From assembly GCA_039026235.1 (NCBI GenBank), contig JBCCMQ010000001.1:62001-126000 (forward strand): a stretch of DNA of 64,000 bases. Direction: 5' to 3'. Position numbers and translations under genes: made by a program. Shown piece by piece: positions 17,369 to 26,432 of this stretch; within the stretch, counting starts at the first letter, position 1, and each line of letters opens with the position of its first letter. The notes beneath the pieces are model-generated. The model was not told the DNA's origin. It did not search any database and was given only the letters and a program-made list of their open reading frames with translations. The DNA comes from JBCCMQ01 sp039026235 (lineage in GTDB: Bacteria; Pseudomonadota; Alphaproteobacteria; Rhodobacterales; Rhodobacteraceae).

Positions 17369-18202
17369 ATGAGATATCTTGCAATAGCGGGTTTGATTTC
17401 GGGGCTGGTGGCGGGCGCGGCTTCGGCACAGGACCGGATCTTGTCACTGGGCGGATCGGTGACAGAGATAGTTTTCGCGCTGGGCGAGGGCGATCGCCTG
17501 ATTGCGCGTGATACAACCTCAAGCTTTCCGCCCCAGGTCGAAGAGCTTCCGGATGTGGGATATCTTCGCGCCCTGTCGCCCGAAGGTGTTCTTTCGGTCG
17601 AACCCGATCTCGTCATCGCCGAAGACGGCGCCGGTCCGCCAGAAGCCATTGCCGTGCTTGAAGCCGCCAGCGTGCCTTTCATCACAGTGCCCGACGGATA
17701 CGACCGGGCCGCGGTTCGTGCCAAGATACTCGCCGTCGCCGATGCACTTGAGGTCCCTGAGAAGGGTGCTGAACTGGCCGATAAGGTCGATGACGCGCTT
17801 ATCGCGGCGATGAACGCCGCCGCAGGCGCTGAGGAAAAGCGCGTGATGTTCGTTCTGTCGATGCAGGGCGGTCGGATCCTGGCCTCGGGCACGGGCACGG
17901 CGGCCGATGGCATCATCCGCCTTGCCGGGGCGGAAAACGCGGTCACCGCCTATGAAGGCTATAAGCCCCTGACCGATGAAGCCGCCATAACGGCGCGTCC
18001 AGATGTCATCTTGATGATGGACAGGGGCGGGCGACACGCAACTGATGACACCAATCTCTTCTCGCACCCTGGCCTTGCGGTAACGCCGGCGGCGCGCAAC
18101 AAGGCCGTGGTTCGTATCGACGGGCTCCTGTTGCTTGGGTTTGGCCCGCGCACACCGGAGGCCGTCCAACGCCTCAGCGACGCCCTGACCGGAGCAGGCT
18201 AG
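17369..18202 (+). CDS. hmuT: Heme ABC transporter, periplasmic heme-binding protein
   Basis: It captures heme in the periplasm and hands it to HmuUV. A 277-residue protein with a signal peptide (about residues 1-21, ending ASAQ) and the HmuT opening DRILSLGGSVTEIVFALGEG. ALSPEGVLSVEPDLVIAEDG and the late segment RHATDDTNLFSHPGLAVTPA are also typical. The ATG at 17369 is preferred over an open extension to 17336. It is followed 4 bp later by hmuU. The usual hmuS and the TonB-dependent receptor hmuR are not in the window. Confidence 0.9.
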   Translation: MRYLAIAGLISGLVAGAASAQDRILSLGGSVTEIVFALGEGDRLIARDTTSSFPPQVEELPDVGYLRALSPEGVLSVEPDLVIAEDGAGPPEAIAVLEAASVPFITVPDGYDRAAVRAKILAVADALEVPEKGAELADKVDDALIAAMNAAAGAEEKRVMFVLSMQGGRILASGTGTAADGIIRLAGAENAVTAYEGYKPLTDEAAITARPDVILMMDRGGRHATDDTNLFSHPGLAVTPAARNKAVVRIDGLLLLGFGPRTPEAVQRLSDALTGAG

Positions 18203-18206
18203 GGCG

Positions 18207-19292
18207 GTGGCCGTCTCGACGGAGCCGGCCACCGAGCGGCCGACCGAAACACATGCTATCGCCGGTGACCGGCGGCACCGCGCGGCGCGAACGACCTGGG
18301 GCTTGATCATGCTGCTGGCGCTGGTGTCTGTCGCAGGTCTGAACGTCGGTGCCGCGGGCGCGTCCATAGGGGACGTAATAGCGGCCGTTTTTTCGGACAA
18401 GGAATTGAGCCTGACCGATCGCGTTGTGTTGCTGGACATCCGCCTTCCCAGACTGGCTTTGGGTCTTCTTGTGGGTGCCTCGCTGGCGGTGTCGGGCGCT
18501 GTCATGCAGGGACTTTTCCGTAACCCACTGGCCGATCCAGGGCTTGTGGGCGTCAGCGCGGGCGCCGGGCTTGGCGCAATCGTTGCCATTGTCCTCGGCA
18601 CGGCACTGCCACTTGGTCAGGCTCTCGGGCACTATGTGGTACCGGTGGCGGCTTTTCTCGGCGGCTGGATTTCCACCCTGGTGCTGTACCGCATATCCAC
18701 CCGTAACGGGCGCACATCTGTGGCGGTGATGCTGTTGGCCGGAATCGCGCTGGGCGCCCTAGCCGGAGCACTGTCGGGCATCCTTGTCTACATGGCAAAT
18801 GACGCCCAGCTGCGCGATCTCACCTTCTGGGGCCTGGGTTCGCTTGCCGGGGCCACATGGGCCAAGGTCGGCGCCGCAGCGCCCCTGATCCTGCTTGCCC
18901 TTGCGGCGGCGCCATTTCTGGCCCGATCACTGAATGCACTGGCATTGGGCGAGGCATCGGCGGCCCATCTCGGCATTCCGGTGCAGCGTATGAAATCGAT
19001 TGCAATCATGACCGTCGCTGGTGCCACCGGCGCGGCGGTTGCCGTCTCAGGTGGCATAGGCTTTATCGGCATTGTTGTGCCCCATCTGCTGCGGATCGCG
19101 GTTGGGCCGGATCACAGGTATCTTCTTTTGAACGCGGCGCTCTTGGGTGCGGCCCTGCTGGTTGGCGCAGATATGATCAGCCGCTCGATCATCGCGCCCG
19201 CGGAATTGCCCATCGGAATTGTCACGGCAACGATCGGAGGGCCGTTCTTCCTTTGGATTCTGCTTCGAAATCGCGGGCTCTTGGATATGTAA
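18207..19292 (+). CDS. hmuU: Heme ABC transporter permease
   Basis: A 361-residue FecCD-fold permease. Marks are LLDIRLPRLALGLLVGASLA, FRNPLADPGLVGVSAGAGLG and GFIGIVVPHLLRIAVGPDHR, the last typical of HmuU/BtuC. It starts at GTG 18207, 4 bp after hmuT; a long basic hydrophilic N-terminus (about 30 residues) precedes the first membrane segment. It ends 4 bp before the hmuV start. Confidence 0.93.
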   Translation: MAVSTEPATERPTETHAIAGDRRHRAARTTWGLIMLLALVSVAGLNVGAAGASIGDVIAAVFSDKELSLTDRVVLLDIRLPRLALGLLVGASLAVSGAVMQGLFRNPLADPGLVGVSAGAGLGAIVAIVLGTALPLGQALGHYVVPVAAFLGGWISTLVLYRISTRNGRTSVAVMLLAGIALGALAGALSGILVYMANDAQLRDLTFWGLGSLAGATWAKVGAAAPLILLALAAAPFLARSLNALALGEASAAHLGIPVQRMKSIAIMTVAGATGAAVAVSGGIGFIGIVVPHLLRIAVGPDHRYLLLNAALLGAALLVGADMISRSIIAPAELPIGIVTATIGGPFFLWILLRNRGLLDM

Positions 19293-19296
19293 AGCG

Positions 19297-20079
19297 ATGT
19301 TAGAGGCACGGGACATAGGTGTGGTGCTGGGTACGCGCGCCGTTCTTGCGGGCGTTGCGTTCCAGGCTTTGCCCGGACAGTTGACGGCGATAGTCGGCCC
19401 CAACGGATCGGGCAAAACCACGCTTTTGCGGGCCCTGACACTGGATGTTGCCTATTCCGGTCAGATCACGCTTGATGGTGAGGACCTGCGCCAGTTGAAG
19501 CCATGGGTTCTTGCGGCGCGGCGGGCAGTGTTGCCGCAGGCGACGCGGCTGGCCTTTCCCTTTACGGTCTACGAGGTCGTGAGCCTTGGACTTTCCGCCG
19601 GAATCGACGCCGGGCGCGATCATCTGATCCCCGAAGCGCTGGCTGCTGTCGGCATGGCCGGCTTCGCCGGGCGGTTTTTTCAGGAACTGTCCGGCGGTGA
19701 ACAGCAACGCGTTCAGCTGGCGCGCGTCCTTGTGCAGGTGTGGGAGCCCGTTGTCGAAGGTCGCCCTTCGTGGCTTTTCCTTGATGAGCCCGTGGCAAGC
19801 CTCGATATCGGACATCAGCTTGAAGTCATGCAGCTTGCGCGGAGCTACGCGGAAGCCGGCGGCGGGGTCGTGGCCGTCATGCATGACTTGAACCTAACAG
19901 CGATGTTCGCCGACAGTGTCGCGATGCTGCACGATGGCAAGATTATGCACCAGGGAGTGCACCAAGAGGTGCTGACAGATGACGCGCTGTCGCTTGCCTA
20001 CGGTTGCCGCCTGCGCGTAAACACGGTGCCGCCGACTGGTGGGACCTATGTGCTGCCGCATTCCGCCGCGGCGCCTTAG
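19297..20079 (+). CDS. hmuV: Heme ABC transporter ATP-binding protein
   Basis: A 260-residue ATPase for HmuTU: Walker A GPNGSGKTT, signature LSGGEQQRVQLARVL, Walker B WLFLDEPVASLD, H-loop VAVMHDLNLTAMFAD. The insertion VQVWEPVVEGRPSW before Walker B is characteristic of HmuV. It starts at ATG 19297, directly after hmuU. It is convergent with the GAF gene, with 28 bp between. Confidence 0.94.
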   Translation: MLEARDIGVVLGTRAVLAGVAFQALPGQLTAIVGPNGSGKTTLLRALTLDVAYSGQITLDGEDLRQLKPWVLAARRAVLPQATRLAFPFTVYEVVSLGLSAGIDAGRDHLIPEALAAVGMAGFAGRFFQELSGGEQQRVQLARVLVQVWEPVVEGRPSWLFLDEPVASLDIGHQLEVMQLARSYAEAGGGVVAVMHDLNLTAMFADSVAMLHDGKIMHQGVHQEVLTDDALSLAYGCRLRVNTVPPTGGTYVLPHSAAAP

Positions 20080-20107
20080 CCCGAACCCCTCGCGCCCGGT
20101 GGGCGGG

Positions 20108-20581
20108 TCAGGCCCGCTTTGCCCAGTCCAGAAAGCTGGGCACGAGCAGTGCAGCGAAAGGCGCGGCGCGCTCGGCATGATCCGGTTTATACCAGTTTTC
20201 CTCGTGCAGAAGGTTGATCGTGCCGATTACCGTCCTGTCCGAGATGACCGGTACGTTCAGAACCGAAGCGCATCCCAGCCGGGCAATAACTTCATGGTCA
20301 AAGAAAACCGACCTGATGTCTTTGGCCGTATAGCCGACATAGGGCAGGCCCCTGGTCAAAACCTGTTCGCCCCATTCGCTCAGCGCACCCAGGGGCTTGC
20401 GGCCTTTCACCGGATATTCCTTTGGATTGGACGAATAAGCCCGTGCCGCTTCATTCGTTTCCCGGTCGATCACCATTAGCGTGAAAAGCTTATGACCAAT
20501 GATGTCCCCCATGTGCTGTTCTACGGCCAGAAAGGGATTGGTGGCGCTTTGGATGTCGTTCAGGCGGTCGGCGTCTGTCAT
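20108..20581 (-). CDS. GAF-domain protein, last gene of the branched-chain-type ABC operon
   Basis: A 157-residue protein that is essentially one GAF domain (LFTLMVIDRETNEAARAYS... CASVLNVPVISDRTVIGTINLLHEE). It has no attached output domain. The start lies 2 bp after the stop of the livM-like gene, so it is co-transcribed with the transporter. A small-molecule-sensing role for the transported solute is plausible from position, but no ligand can be read from the sequence. Confidence 0.85.
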   Translation of the reverse strand: MTDADRLNDIQSATNPFLAVEQHMGDIIGHKLFTLMVIDRETNEAARAYSSNPKEYPVKGRKPLGALSEWGEQVLTRGLPYVGYTAKDIRSVFFDHEVIARLGCASVLNVPVISDRTVIGTINLLHEENWYKPDHAERAAPFAALLVPSFLDWAKRA

Positions 20582-20583
20582 AC

Positions 20584-21483
20584 TCAGGTTCCCGGTTGCG
20601 GCGGACGCTCTGCCAATAGCCCTTGTGGTCTGATCCGCATGATCACGATCAGTGCCGTGCCTATGACAATCTCCCTCAGTGCCGCGCCCTGGGCACCGGA
20701 CATACCGTGAAACAGCGGCTCAATGAACCGGCTTCCTTCCAGGATCAGGATGACGAAGAACGCGCCGAGCACGGCTCCAACTGTGTTGCCGGTTCCGCCA
20801 GCGGTCAACGCAAGGAAGATATAGATGGTCAAGAGCGGCCGGAATATGTCCGGCGCCACATAGCTGGTAAAGTGGGCGTACCCCGCACCGGCTAGACCCA
20901 AAAGCCCGGCGCCGATGGCAAAGGCCTGTACCTTGTAAAGACGCACGGGTTTGCCGGCCACGGCGGCCGCAGTTTCGTCATCTCGTATCGCCCTGAGCGC
21001 CCGGCCATAGGGCGAACGCCGCAAACGTTCGGTCAGAAACCAGGCCAGTGCCACAGCCAGAAGCAAAAGCGCGCATGATAGGGCATTGAACTGCAGCGGC
21101 GTCAGTGACCCGCGGAACGGCCCAGGAATACCGGGAATACCGTCCGAGCCATTTGTCAGCCAGATTTCGTTTGCGGCAATCAGCCGGATGACCTCTCCGA
21201 AGCCAAGCGTGACAATGGCAAGGTAATCCCCACGAAGGTTCAGTGTCAGCCGCGATAGAAGTGCGCCAGCCAGGGCCGCACCGGCGATTGCTATGACAAC
21301 GCCTGCCGCAATCGGAAGGCCAAGCGCCACCGTTGCAAGGGCAGATGCATAGGCCCCGAGCGCGAAAAATCCGGCGAGGCCCAGATTGATCATACCGGCC
21401 ATTCCCCAGATCACGTTCAAACCAAGGGCGAGCAGGGCGTAGACCCCGGCAAAGCTCAAAGTGGCAAGGATATAGCTCAGCAT
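20584..21483 (-). CDS. Branched-chain amino-acid-type ABC permease (LivM family)
   Basis: A 299-residue inner-membrane permease with the LivM landmarks ALGLNVIWGMAGMINLGLAGFF, GDYLAIVTLGFGEVIRLI and the cytoplasmic RRSPYGRALRAIRDDETAAA loop. It overlaps the preceding livH-type gene by one base (21483). The LivM family also carries urea, amides and other small solutes, so the substrate stays open. Confidence 0.92.
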   Translation of the reverse strand: MLSYILATLSFAGVYALLALGLNVIWGMAGMINLGLAGFFALGAYASALATVALGLPIAAGVVIAIAGAALAGALLSRLTLNLRGDYLAIVTLGFGEVIRLIAANEIWLTNGSDGIPGIPGPFRGSLTPLQFNALSCALLLLAVALAWFLTERLRRSPYGRALRAIRDDETAAAVAGKPVRLYKVQAFAIGAGLLGLAGAGYAHFTSYVAPDIFRPLLTIYIFLALTAGGTGNTVGAVLGAFFVILILEGSRFIEPLFHGMSGAQGAALREIVIGTALIVIMRIRPQGLLAERPPQPGT

Positions 21484-22346
21484 CAGTAAGCCCGTTCGCC
21501 GAGAAGGCCGCGGGGGCGAAATGCCAGAACCAGTACGATGGCAATAAACCCGACCGCGCTTTTGTAGGACGGCGACAGCACCAGCACAGAGAGCTCTTCA
21601 CCGATGCCCACGACCATGGCGCCCAGGGCCGCTCCGGGCACGCTACCCAGGCCGCCTACGACAGCAGCCGCAAAAATCGGCAGGATAAAGCGGAAGCCGG
21701 TCAGCGGGTCAATCGATGTACCAAGTCCAAGAAGCATGCCACCGGCGCCCACCAGCCCCATGGCCGTGAATACGGTCAGGCGCCCGACGCGGACAGGGTC
21801 GATGCCTTTGAGTTCGGCCAGCGTCGGGTTGTCGGCCACGGCCCGCATCGCCTTGCCGATACGGGTGAACTTCAGGGCGCTGAAAACCACGGCCATGATG
21901 ATCAGGGCGGCGACAAAGTTCTGAACCTGCTGCGGCCCGACGCGAATGCCGGCAACGCGCCAGTCGCGTACAAGCGGAAGATCATAACCCCTGAGTTCGT
22001 TGCCAAAGCCAAAGCGCACCATGTTCTCAAGAACAATTGTAAGGGCGATTGATGCGATCGCAGCCGTCAGCGCGCCATAGGGGCGAAGAGGCTTCAGCGC
22101 CACCTCGTCGGAAATCAGTCCGACCGACGCCGCAACCAGAAACGCCGCAACCAGCGACGGCGCCGCCGGCAGCCCCAGCCACACATTGGCCACGTAGCCG
22201 GCAAAGGCGCCAATGGTCGCGTGGCTCGCGACCGAGAAATTGGGAAAGCGCAGCACGGCGAATATCGCGGTAAAGCCGATTGCTGGAATGGCAAGCAATG
22301 TGCCGCTGATGACGCCGTTCACCAAAAGCTGCGGTAAAAGGTCCAT
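21483..22346 (-). CDS. Branched-chain amino-acid-type ABC permease (LivH family)
   Basis: A 287-residue polytopic permease. Seen are NGVISGTLLAIPAIGFTAIF, RIGKAMRAVADNPTLAELKG (the ATPase-coupling loop) and a C-terminal VLAFRPRGLLGERAY. The family-consistent start is ATG 22346; upstream open sequence is intergenic. It is transcribed with livM and the GAF gene. Confidence 0.92.
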   Translation of the reverse strand: MDLLPQLLVNGVISGTLLAIPAIGFTAIFAVLRFPNFSVASHATIGAFAGYVANVWLGLPAAPSLVAAFLVAASVGLISDEVALKPLRPYGALTAAIASIALTIVLENMVRFGFGNELRGYDLPLVRDWRVAGIRVGPQQVQNFVAALIIMAVVFSALKFTRIGKAMRAVADNPTLAELKGIDPVRVGRLTVFTAMGLVGAGGMLLGLGTSIDPLTGFRFILPIFAAAVVGGLGSVPGAALGAMVVGIGEELSVLVLSPSYKSAVGFIAIVLVLAFRPRGLLGERAY

Positions 22347-22365
22347 GTTTTTCTGCCCGACCCCG

Positions 22366-22400
22366 CGCCCGGGCCGCCCCGCCTTGGGACGACCCGGGCG
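22366..22400 (-). other. GC-rich intercistronic hairpin between binding-protein and LivH-type genes
   Basis: Arms CGCCCGGG (22366-22373) and CCCGGGCG (22393-22400) bracket a 19-base loop in the gap between the binding-protein stop and the permease start. On the minus strand it occupies the same place as the hairpin at 15869: just after a binding-protein gene and before its permease. It is imperfect and lacks a T-run, so it probably buffers expression rather than terminating. Confidence 0.4.
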
Positions 22401-22413
22401 GCCTTTGATGCGC

Positions 22414-23595
22414 TTAGACGCGCTTGTATTCCGAGGCTGAACCGCCCGAGATCTGCTTGAACACGAACGATGTGCCCGTGATGTCGCCGATGGCGTCAAA
22501 ATCGCAGGGACCGGAGGCGCCAGAGTAATCGATGCCGTCATCCAGCGCTGCGAGCCCGTCGACGGCGCTTTCGACCATTTGACCGTCACCCTGGCTGATT
22601 GTTCGAATGTTCTGGCGAATTGTATCGCCTGTGGTGTCACCTCCGGCGGCCATGGCCAGGATCGCAAGGCTGGCGTGATCATAGGTCTGGGCCGAATAGG
22701 GATCGACATCATCGACGCCCAGGATTGTCTGAACATTGGCGAAGGCGCCACTTTCGACGGCTGGTGCGCCTTCCCAGGTGTAGACGCTTTCGGTCACTTC
22801 GGCGGGCAGTGCGTCCAGCACATTCGGATTAACCGCATAAGCCGGGCCAATGATCTTGCCCTCATAGCCCGACTGCCAGATGTCGCGCAGCAAGACCGTG
22901 CTGTCGGCCGCATAGCCGCCGAGCATGATGAAGTCGGGGTTTGCGCGCAGGATCTGATCCACCTCTGACCGGTAGGTCGATTTGTCGGCCTCGTAGATCA
23001 GGCTTTCCATGCCGGCACCGTTCGCCGCAGCGATTTCCTCGAGGATCTCGATTGACGAGGCGGCGAAGGGTGTCTGCGGACCGATCCAGGCCATTTGCGA
23101 GGCACCTTCCTCGATCATGAAATCGCCCGCCACACGGATCTGGAGCTTTGAGTTTGGCTGCGTCCGACAAATGAAACCGTCGTGCGGCAGTTGCGTGATG
23201 CTGTCGGCGCCCGAGACGCAAAGAAGCATCGTCTTGCTTTCCCAAGCCAAGGGCGCCACGGCAGTGGTGATCGACGAAGCCCATGTGCCCATTATGGCCG
23301 AGACGCCATCAACGTCGATCAGTTTACGGGCCGCGCGCACGGCAGCCTCCGGAGACGTCTGCGTGTCTTCGGAGACCAGTTCGATCTGACGACCAAGCAC
23401 GCCGCCTGCCGCGTTCACCTGACCGATGACACCGGCGATTGCATCGCGCATGGAGGGGCCATAGGTCCCGCCGACACCGGTAAGCGGCGTGAGCGAGCCG
23501 AGCTTGACCACATCCGATTGCGCTTTGAGAACGGCTGGCGCGGCAAGGCCGGCTGCGACCGTTCCAAGGAAAACCCGTCTGTTCAGTTTATGCAT
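22414..23595 (-). CDS. Branched-chain amino-acid-type ABC transporter, substrate-binding protein
   Basis: A 393-residue periplasmic receptor of the type I (Leu/Ile/Val) fold. A twin-arginine-like signal (LNRRVFLGTVAAGLAAPAVL) is followed by VVKLGSLTPLTGVGGTYGP and ELVSEDTQTSPEAAVRAARK. Binding pockets in this family accept many amino acids and amides. It lies after livF/livG and before livH in the order G-F-J-H-M-GAF. Confidence 0.9.
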   Translation of the reverse strand: MHKLNRRVFLGTVAAGLAAPAVLKAQSDVVKLGSLTPLTGVGGTYGPSMRDAIAGVIGQVNAAGGVLGRQIELVSEDTQTSPEAAVRAARKLIDVDGVSAIMGTWASSITTAVAPLAWESKTMLLCVSGADSITQLPHDGFICRTQPNSKLQIRVAGDFMIEEGASQMAWIGPQTPFAASSIEILEEIAAANGAGMESLIYEADKSTYRSEVDQILRANPDFIMLGGYAADSTVLLRDIWQSGYEGKIIGPAYAVNPNVLDALPAEVTESVYTWEGAPAVESGAFANVQTILGVDDVDPYSAQTYDHASLAILAMAAGGDTTGDTIRQNIRTISQGDGQMVESAVDGLAALDDGIDYSGASGPCDFDAIGDITGTSFVFKQISGGSASEYKRV

Positions 23596-23636
23596 TCATA
23601 AATCCTCTCTGTTGCTTGTTTGGTTGTCGAAATCTC

Positions 23637-24338
23637 TCATCCGCCCAAAAAGGTGCGCCGAATATCGGGGTCTGCGGCAAGCTCTGATCCCGGCCCGGTC
23701 GCGTGATTGCGTCCAGCCGACAGAATGTACGCGCGTGCGCAAAGCTCAAGCGCATCCATGGCGTTTTGTTCGACCAGGACGATACAGACCTGCTGGGCTG
23801 CGATTTCCCGGATCGTGTCGAACAGCTGTGTCGCGGCGATGGGGGAAAGACCCGCAGACGGCTCATCCAGAAGCAAAAGGCGTGGCGATACCATCATGGC
23901 AATGGCCATCGCCAGGATCTGGCGTTGCCCGCCGGACAGGGTGCGCGCAGTCTCAGATCGCTTTTCGGCCAGGATCGGGAACCTGGTTAACATCTCGTCG
24001 ATGCGCTTGGCACCGTCCTTGGTGATATAGCCGCCCATTTCCAGATTCTCGCGAACGGTCATGGTGGCGAAGACGTTGCTTTCCTGCGGAACATAAGCGA
24101 CGCCACGTTCGGCGATCTGCCTTGGGCGTAGGCCCGTCAGATCTTTGCCGCCAAGCGTTATGCTTCCATTGAGGGTCGTGAGAAGGCCGGTGACCGCCTT
24201 CAAAAGCGTCGATTTTCCAGCACCGTTGGGGCCGAGTATGGCGACGATTTCGCCAGCATCCGCAGTGATGGTGACGCCTTTCAGGATTTGGTCCGACGCG
24301 CTATATCCGCCGGTAATATCCTTGGCCTGAAAGATCAT
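23637..24338 (-). CDS. Branched-chain amino-acid-type ABC ATPase (LivF family)
   Basis: A 233-residue ATPase: Walker A GPNGAGKST, signature LSGGQRQILAMAIAMM, Walker B LLLLDEPSAGLSP, H-loop IVLVEQNAMDALELC. ATG 24338 overlaps the livG-type stop by 4 bp; the longer frame to 24446 is a shadow. It forms the heterodimeric ATPase with the next entry. Confidence 0.93.
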   Translation of the reverse strand: MIFQAKDITGGYSASDQILKGVTITADAGEIVAILGPNGAGKSTLLKAVTGLLTTLNGSITLGGKDLTGLRPRQIAERGVAYVPQESNVFATMTVRENLEMGGYITKDGAKRIDEMLTRFPILAEKRSETARTLSGGQRQILAMAIAMMVSPRLLLLDEPSAGLSPIAATQLFDTIREIAAQQVCIVLVEQNAMDALELCARAYILSAGRNHATGPGSELAADPDIRRTFLGG

Positions 24339-25102
24339 GCGCGTTGGCCCAGATAAGCATCTTGAACCCGGCGGTCGGCAACGATGTCTGCAAACGTGCC
24401 CTCGGTCAACCTCGCGCCGGCGGCCATAACCACAACAGGATCGCAAAGCCGCGCCACGATATCCATGTCGTGCTCGACGATCAGAAAGGTCAGCCCGGTT
24501 GCGCGCAATTCCTTGATCCGTTCCGCAATCTCTTCGGCCAGGACCGGGTTCACCCCCGCGACCGGTTCATCAAGCATGATAAGTTTGGGCCGGCCCATCA
24601 ATGCGCGACCGATCTCCAACAGTTTCTTTTGGCCGCCTGACAGGTCTGATGCCATGTTCTTCAGCACAACCGTGAGATTCAGTTGCTCGGCCACCTCTTG
24701 GGCGCGCTGGATCAGCTCGCGCTCTCGCGCACGGGCCCGGGACGGCGCGAACACCGCCGTCAGAACATCTTCACCGGGTTGCATATCGCCGTGCAGCAGC
24801 AACGTCTCAAGGACGGTCAGCCTTGGAAAACCGCGCGCGATCTGGAACGTCCGCACGAGCCCTCTTTGGCTTATCTGCTCGGGGCGCCAGCCTGTGATGT
24901 CGGTGCCGTCGAACCAGACTTCGCCCGCCTCGCCCGGGATGACCCCCGACAGGCAGTTGAAAACCGTCGTTTTTCCGGCGCCGTTCGGACCGATCAATCC
25001 GGTGATGGTCCCGGCCCGCACATCAAGCGCCGCGCCGTTTAGCGCGCGGACCCCGTAAAAGCTGCGCTCGAGCCCCTTTGCGCTCAGCAGTACTTCCTGC
25101 AT
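24335..25102 (-). CDS. Branched-chain amino-acid-type ABC ATPase (LivG family)
   Basis: A 255-residue ATPase: Walker A GPNGAGKTT, signature LSGGQKKLLEIGRALM, Walker B LIMLDEPVAGVNP, H-loop LIVEHDMDIVARLCD, and the LivG-typical C-terminus VVADRRVQDAYLG. It is the first gene of the operon, divergent from the amidohydrolase gene with 106 bp between. Confidence 0.93.
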   Translation of the reverse strand: MQEVLLSAKGLERSFYGVRALNGAALDVRAGTITGLIGPNGAGKTTVFNCLSGVIPGEAGEVWFDGTDITGWRPEQISQRGLVRTFQIARGFPRLTVLETLLLHGDMQPGEDVLTAVFAPSRARARERELIQRAQEVAEQLNLTVVLKNMASDLSGGQKKLLEIGRALMGRPKLIMLDEPVAGVNPVLAEEIAERIKELRATGLTFLIVEHDMDIVARLCDPVVVMAAGARLTEGTFADIVADRRVQDAYLGQRA

Positions 25103-25208
25103 TCAATCCCTCGCTCAGGTAGATTAACCCAGCCGGCGGAAAAGGCGACCCGCCTTTGCAAAAACGGGCGGAATCCGTAGATTTACCCGGATCAGGCGGG
25201 GAATAAGC

Positions 25209-26432
25209 ATGCGAATCCGGTTCGAAAACTGCACACTTTTTGACGGTATCTCAGACGAAGCGACCCCAGGGGTGCATGTTCTGGTGGCCGATGGAAAGAT
25301 CGCTGATATCAGCGAAACGGCCCTGGGCGGGGAAGTGGACCTGACTGTGGATGCCAGCGGTAAGACGCTGATGCCCGGACTGATCGATGCCCATGTGCAT
25401 ATCACGGCGGCGACACCCAACCTGGCCGAGCTTGAGGCGATGCCGGTCTCCTATGTCAGCCATTGGACAGCGCGAAATCTGGGTCAGATGCTCGACAGGG
25501 GTTTCACGACTGTTCGGGATGTGGGCGGAGGCGACGCCGGACATCGACGTGCGCAGGAGCAAGGCCTTATCCGCGCACCACGGCTGTCGGTTTCCGGCAA
25601 GGCGCTTGGCCAGACGGGCGGGCACACAGACTTCCGTGCCACGGCGCGCACCGATATCGGCGATATCCAGCGCAGGCAGACATCCGGACTGGGGCGGATC
25701 GTGGACGGTATTCCGGCCTGCCTCGCTGCTGCGCGCGATGAGTTGCGCCTTGGTGCCGATTTTATCAAGATCATGGCCAATGGCGGTGTCGCCACGCCGG
25801 CTGATCCGATCGACTGGATCCAGTTTACGCCCGAAGAAATCCAGTCCATCGTCACAGTGGCCGAGGCCTCTTGCACCTATGTCGCGGCTCACACCTACAC
25901 CGCAAAAGCAATCGAGCATGCAGCGGTCAATGGCGTGCGGAGCCTTGAGCATTGCAACCTGATCGACGACCGCGTTGCCGGCATACTCAAGGATCGCGAC
26001 TGTTTCGCCGTTCCGACCCTGGTGATCTATGATTGCCTTGACCGGCATGCCGATGCCATCGGTCTCGGCGCCGCAAACAGAGAAAAGAATCGTATGGTCG
26101 GCGATGCCGGCCTGGGATCGCTTGAGATACTGGCCCGGTCCGGGGTCCCGATGGGGTATGGCACCGATCTTCTGGGCTGGATGCATCAGGATCAGCTGGC
26201 AGAGTTTGCGTTGCGCGCCCGTGTGCTGCCGGCGGCTGGCATTCTGAAGTCGGCGACATCGGTCAATGCGAAGCTAATCCGCCGGGATGATCTTGGCGTT
26301 GTCGGCATCGGCAAGACGGCTGATCTGATACTGATCAACGGCAATCCTTTGGCGGACATATCCTGTCTCTCGGGTCAGGGTGAGCGGATCGAAATGGTCC
26401 TGCAGGAAGGCCGTGTCGCGAAATCACTCTAG
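25209..26432 (+). CDS. Metal-dependent amidohydrolase (imidazolonepropionase/Xaa-Pro-dipeptidase-like)
   Basis: A 407-residue amidohydrolase-superfamily enzyme with a complete binuclear site: HxH in LIDAHVHI, the carbamylatable lysine in FIKIMANGG, histidines in AAHTYTAKA and SLEHCNLID, and the aspartate in YGTDLLGW. GQTGGHTDFR is typical of the subgroup that includes Sgx-type prolidases and arylamidases. No signal peptide is seen, so it is cytoplasmic. It is divergent from the liv-type operon, which suggests that its substrate or product is the imported solute (inference). Confidence 0.85.
   Translation: MRIRFENCTLFDGISDEATPGVHVLVADGKIADISETALGGEVDLTVDASGKTLMPGLIDAHVHITAATPNLAELEAMPVSYVSHWTARNLGQMLDRGFTTVRDVGGGDAGHRRAQEQGLIRAPRLSVSGKALGQTGGHTDFRATARTDIGDIQRRQTSGLGRIVDGIPACLAAARDELRLGADFIKIMANGGVATPADPIDWIQFTPEEIQSIVTVAEASCTYVAAHTYTAKAIEHAAVNGVRSLEHCNLIDDRVAGILKDRDCFAVPTLVIYDCLDRHADAIGLGAANREKNRMVGDAGLGSLEILARSGVPMGYGTDLLGWMHQDQLAEFALRARVLPAAGILKSATSVNAKLIRRDDLGVVGIGKTADLILINGNPLADISCLSGQGERIEMVLQEGRVAKSL

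Noticed and set aside
17519..18601. A 360-codon minus-strand frame across hmuT and hmuU
   Set aside because: It is antisense to two well-supported genes, has no family match and is rich in R, T, S and P as expected of a high-GC shadow frame.
25251..26186. A 311-codon minus-strand frame over the amidohydrolase
   Set aside because: The plus strand carries the complete metal-binding motifs, and nothing in the antisense frame resembles a protein family.
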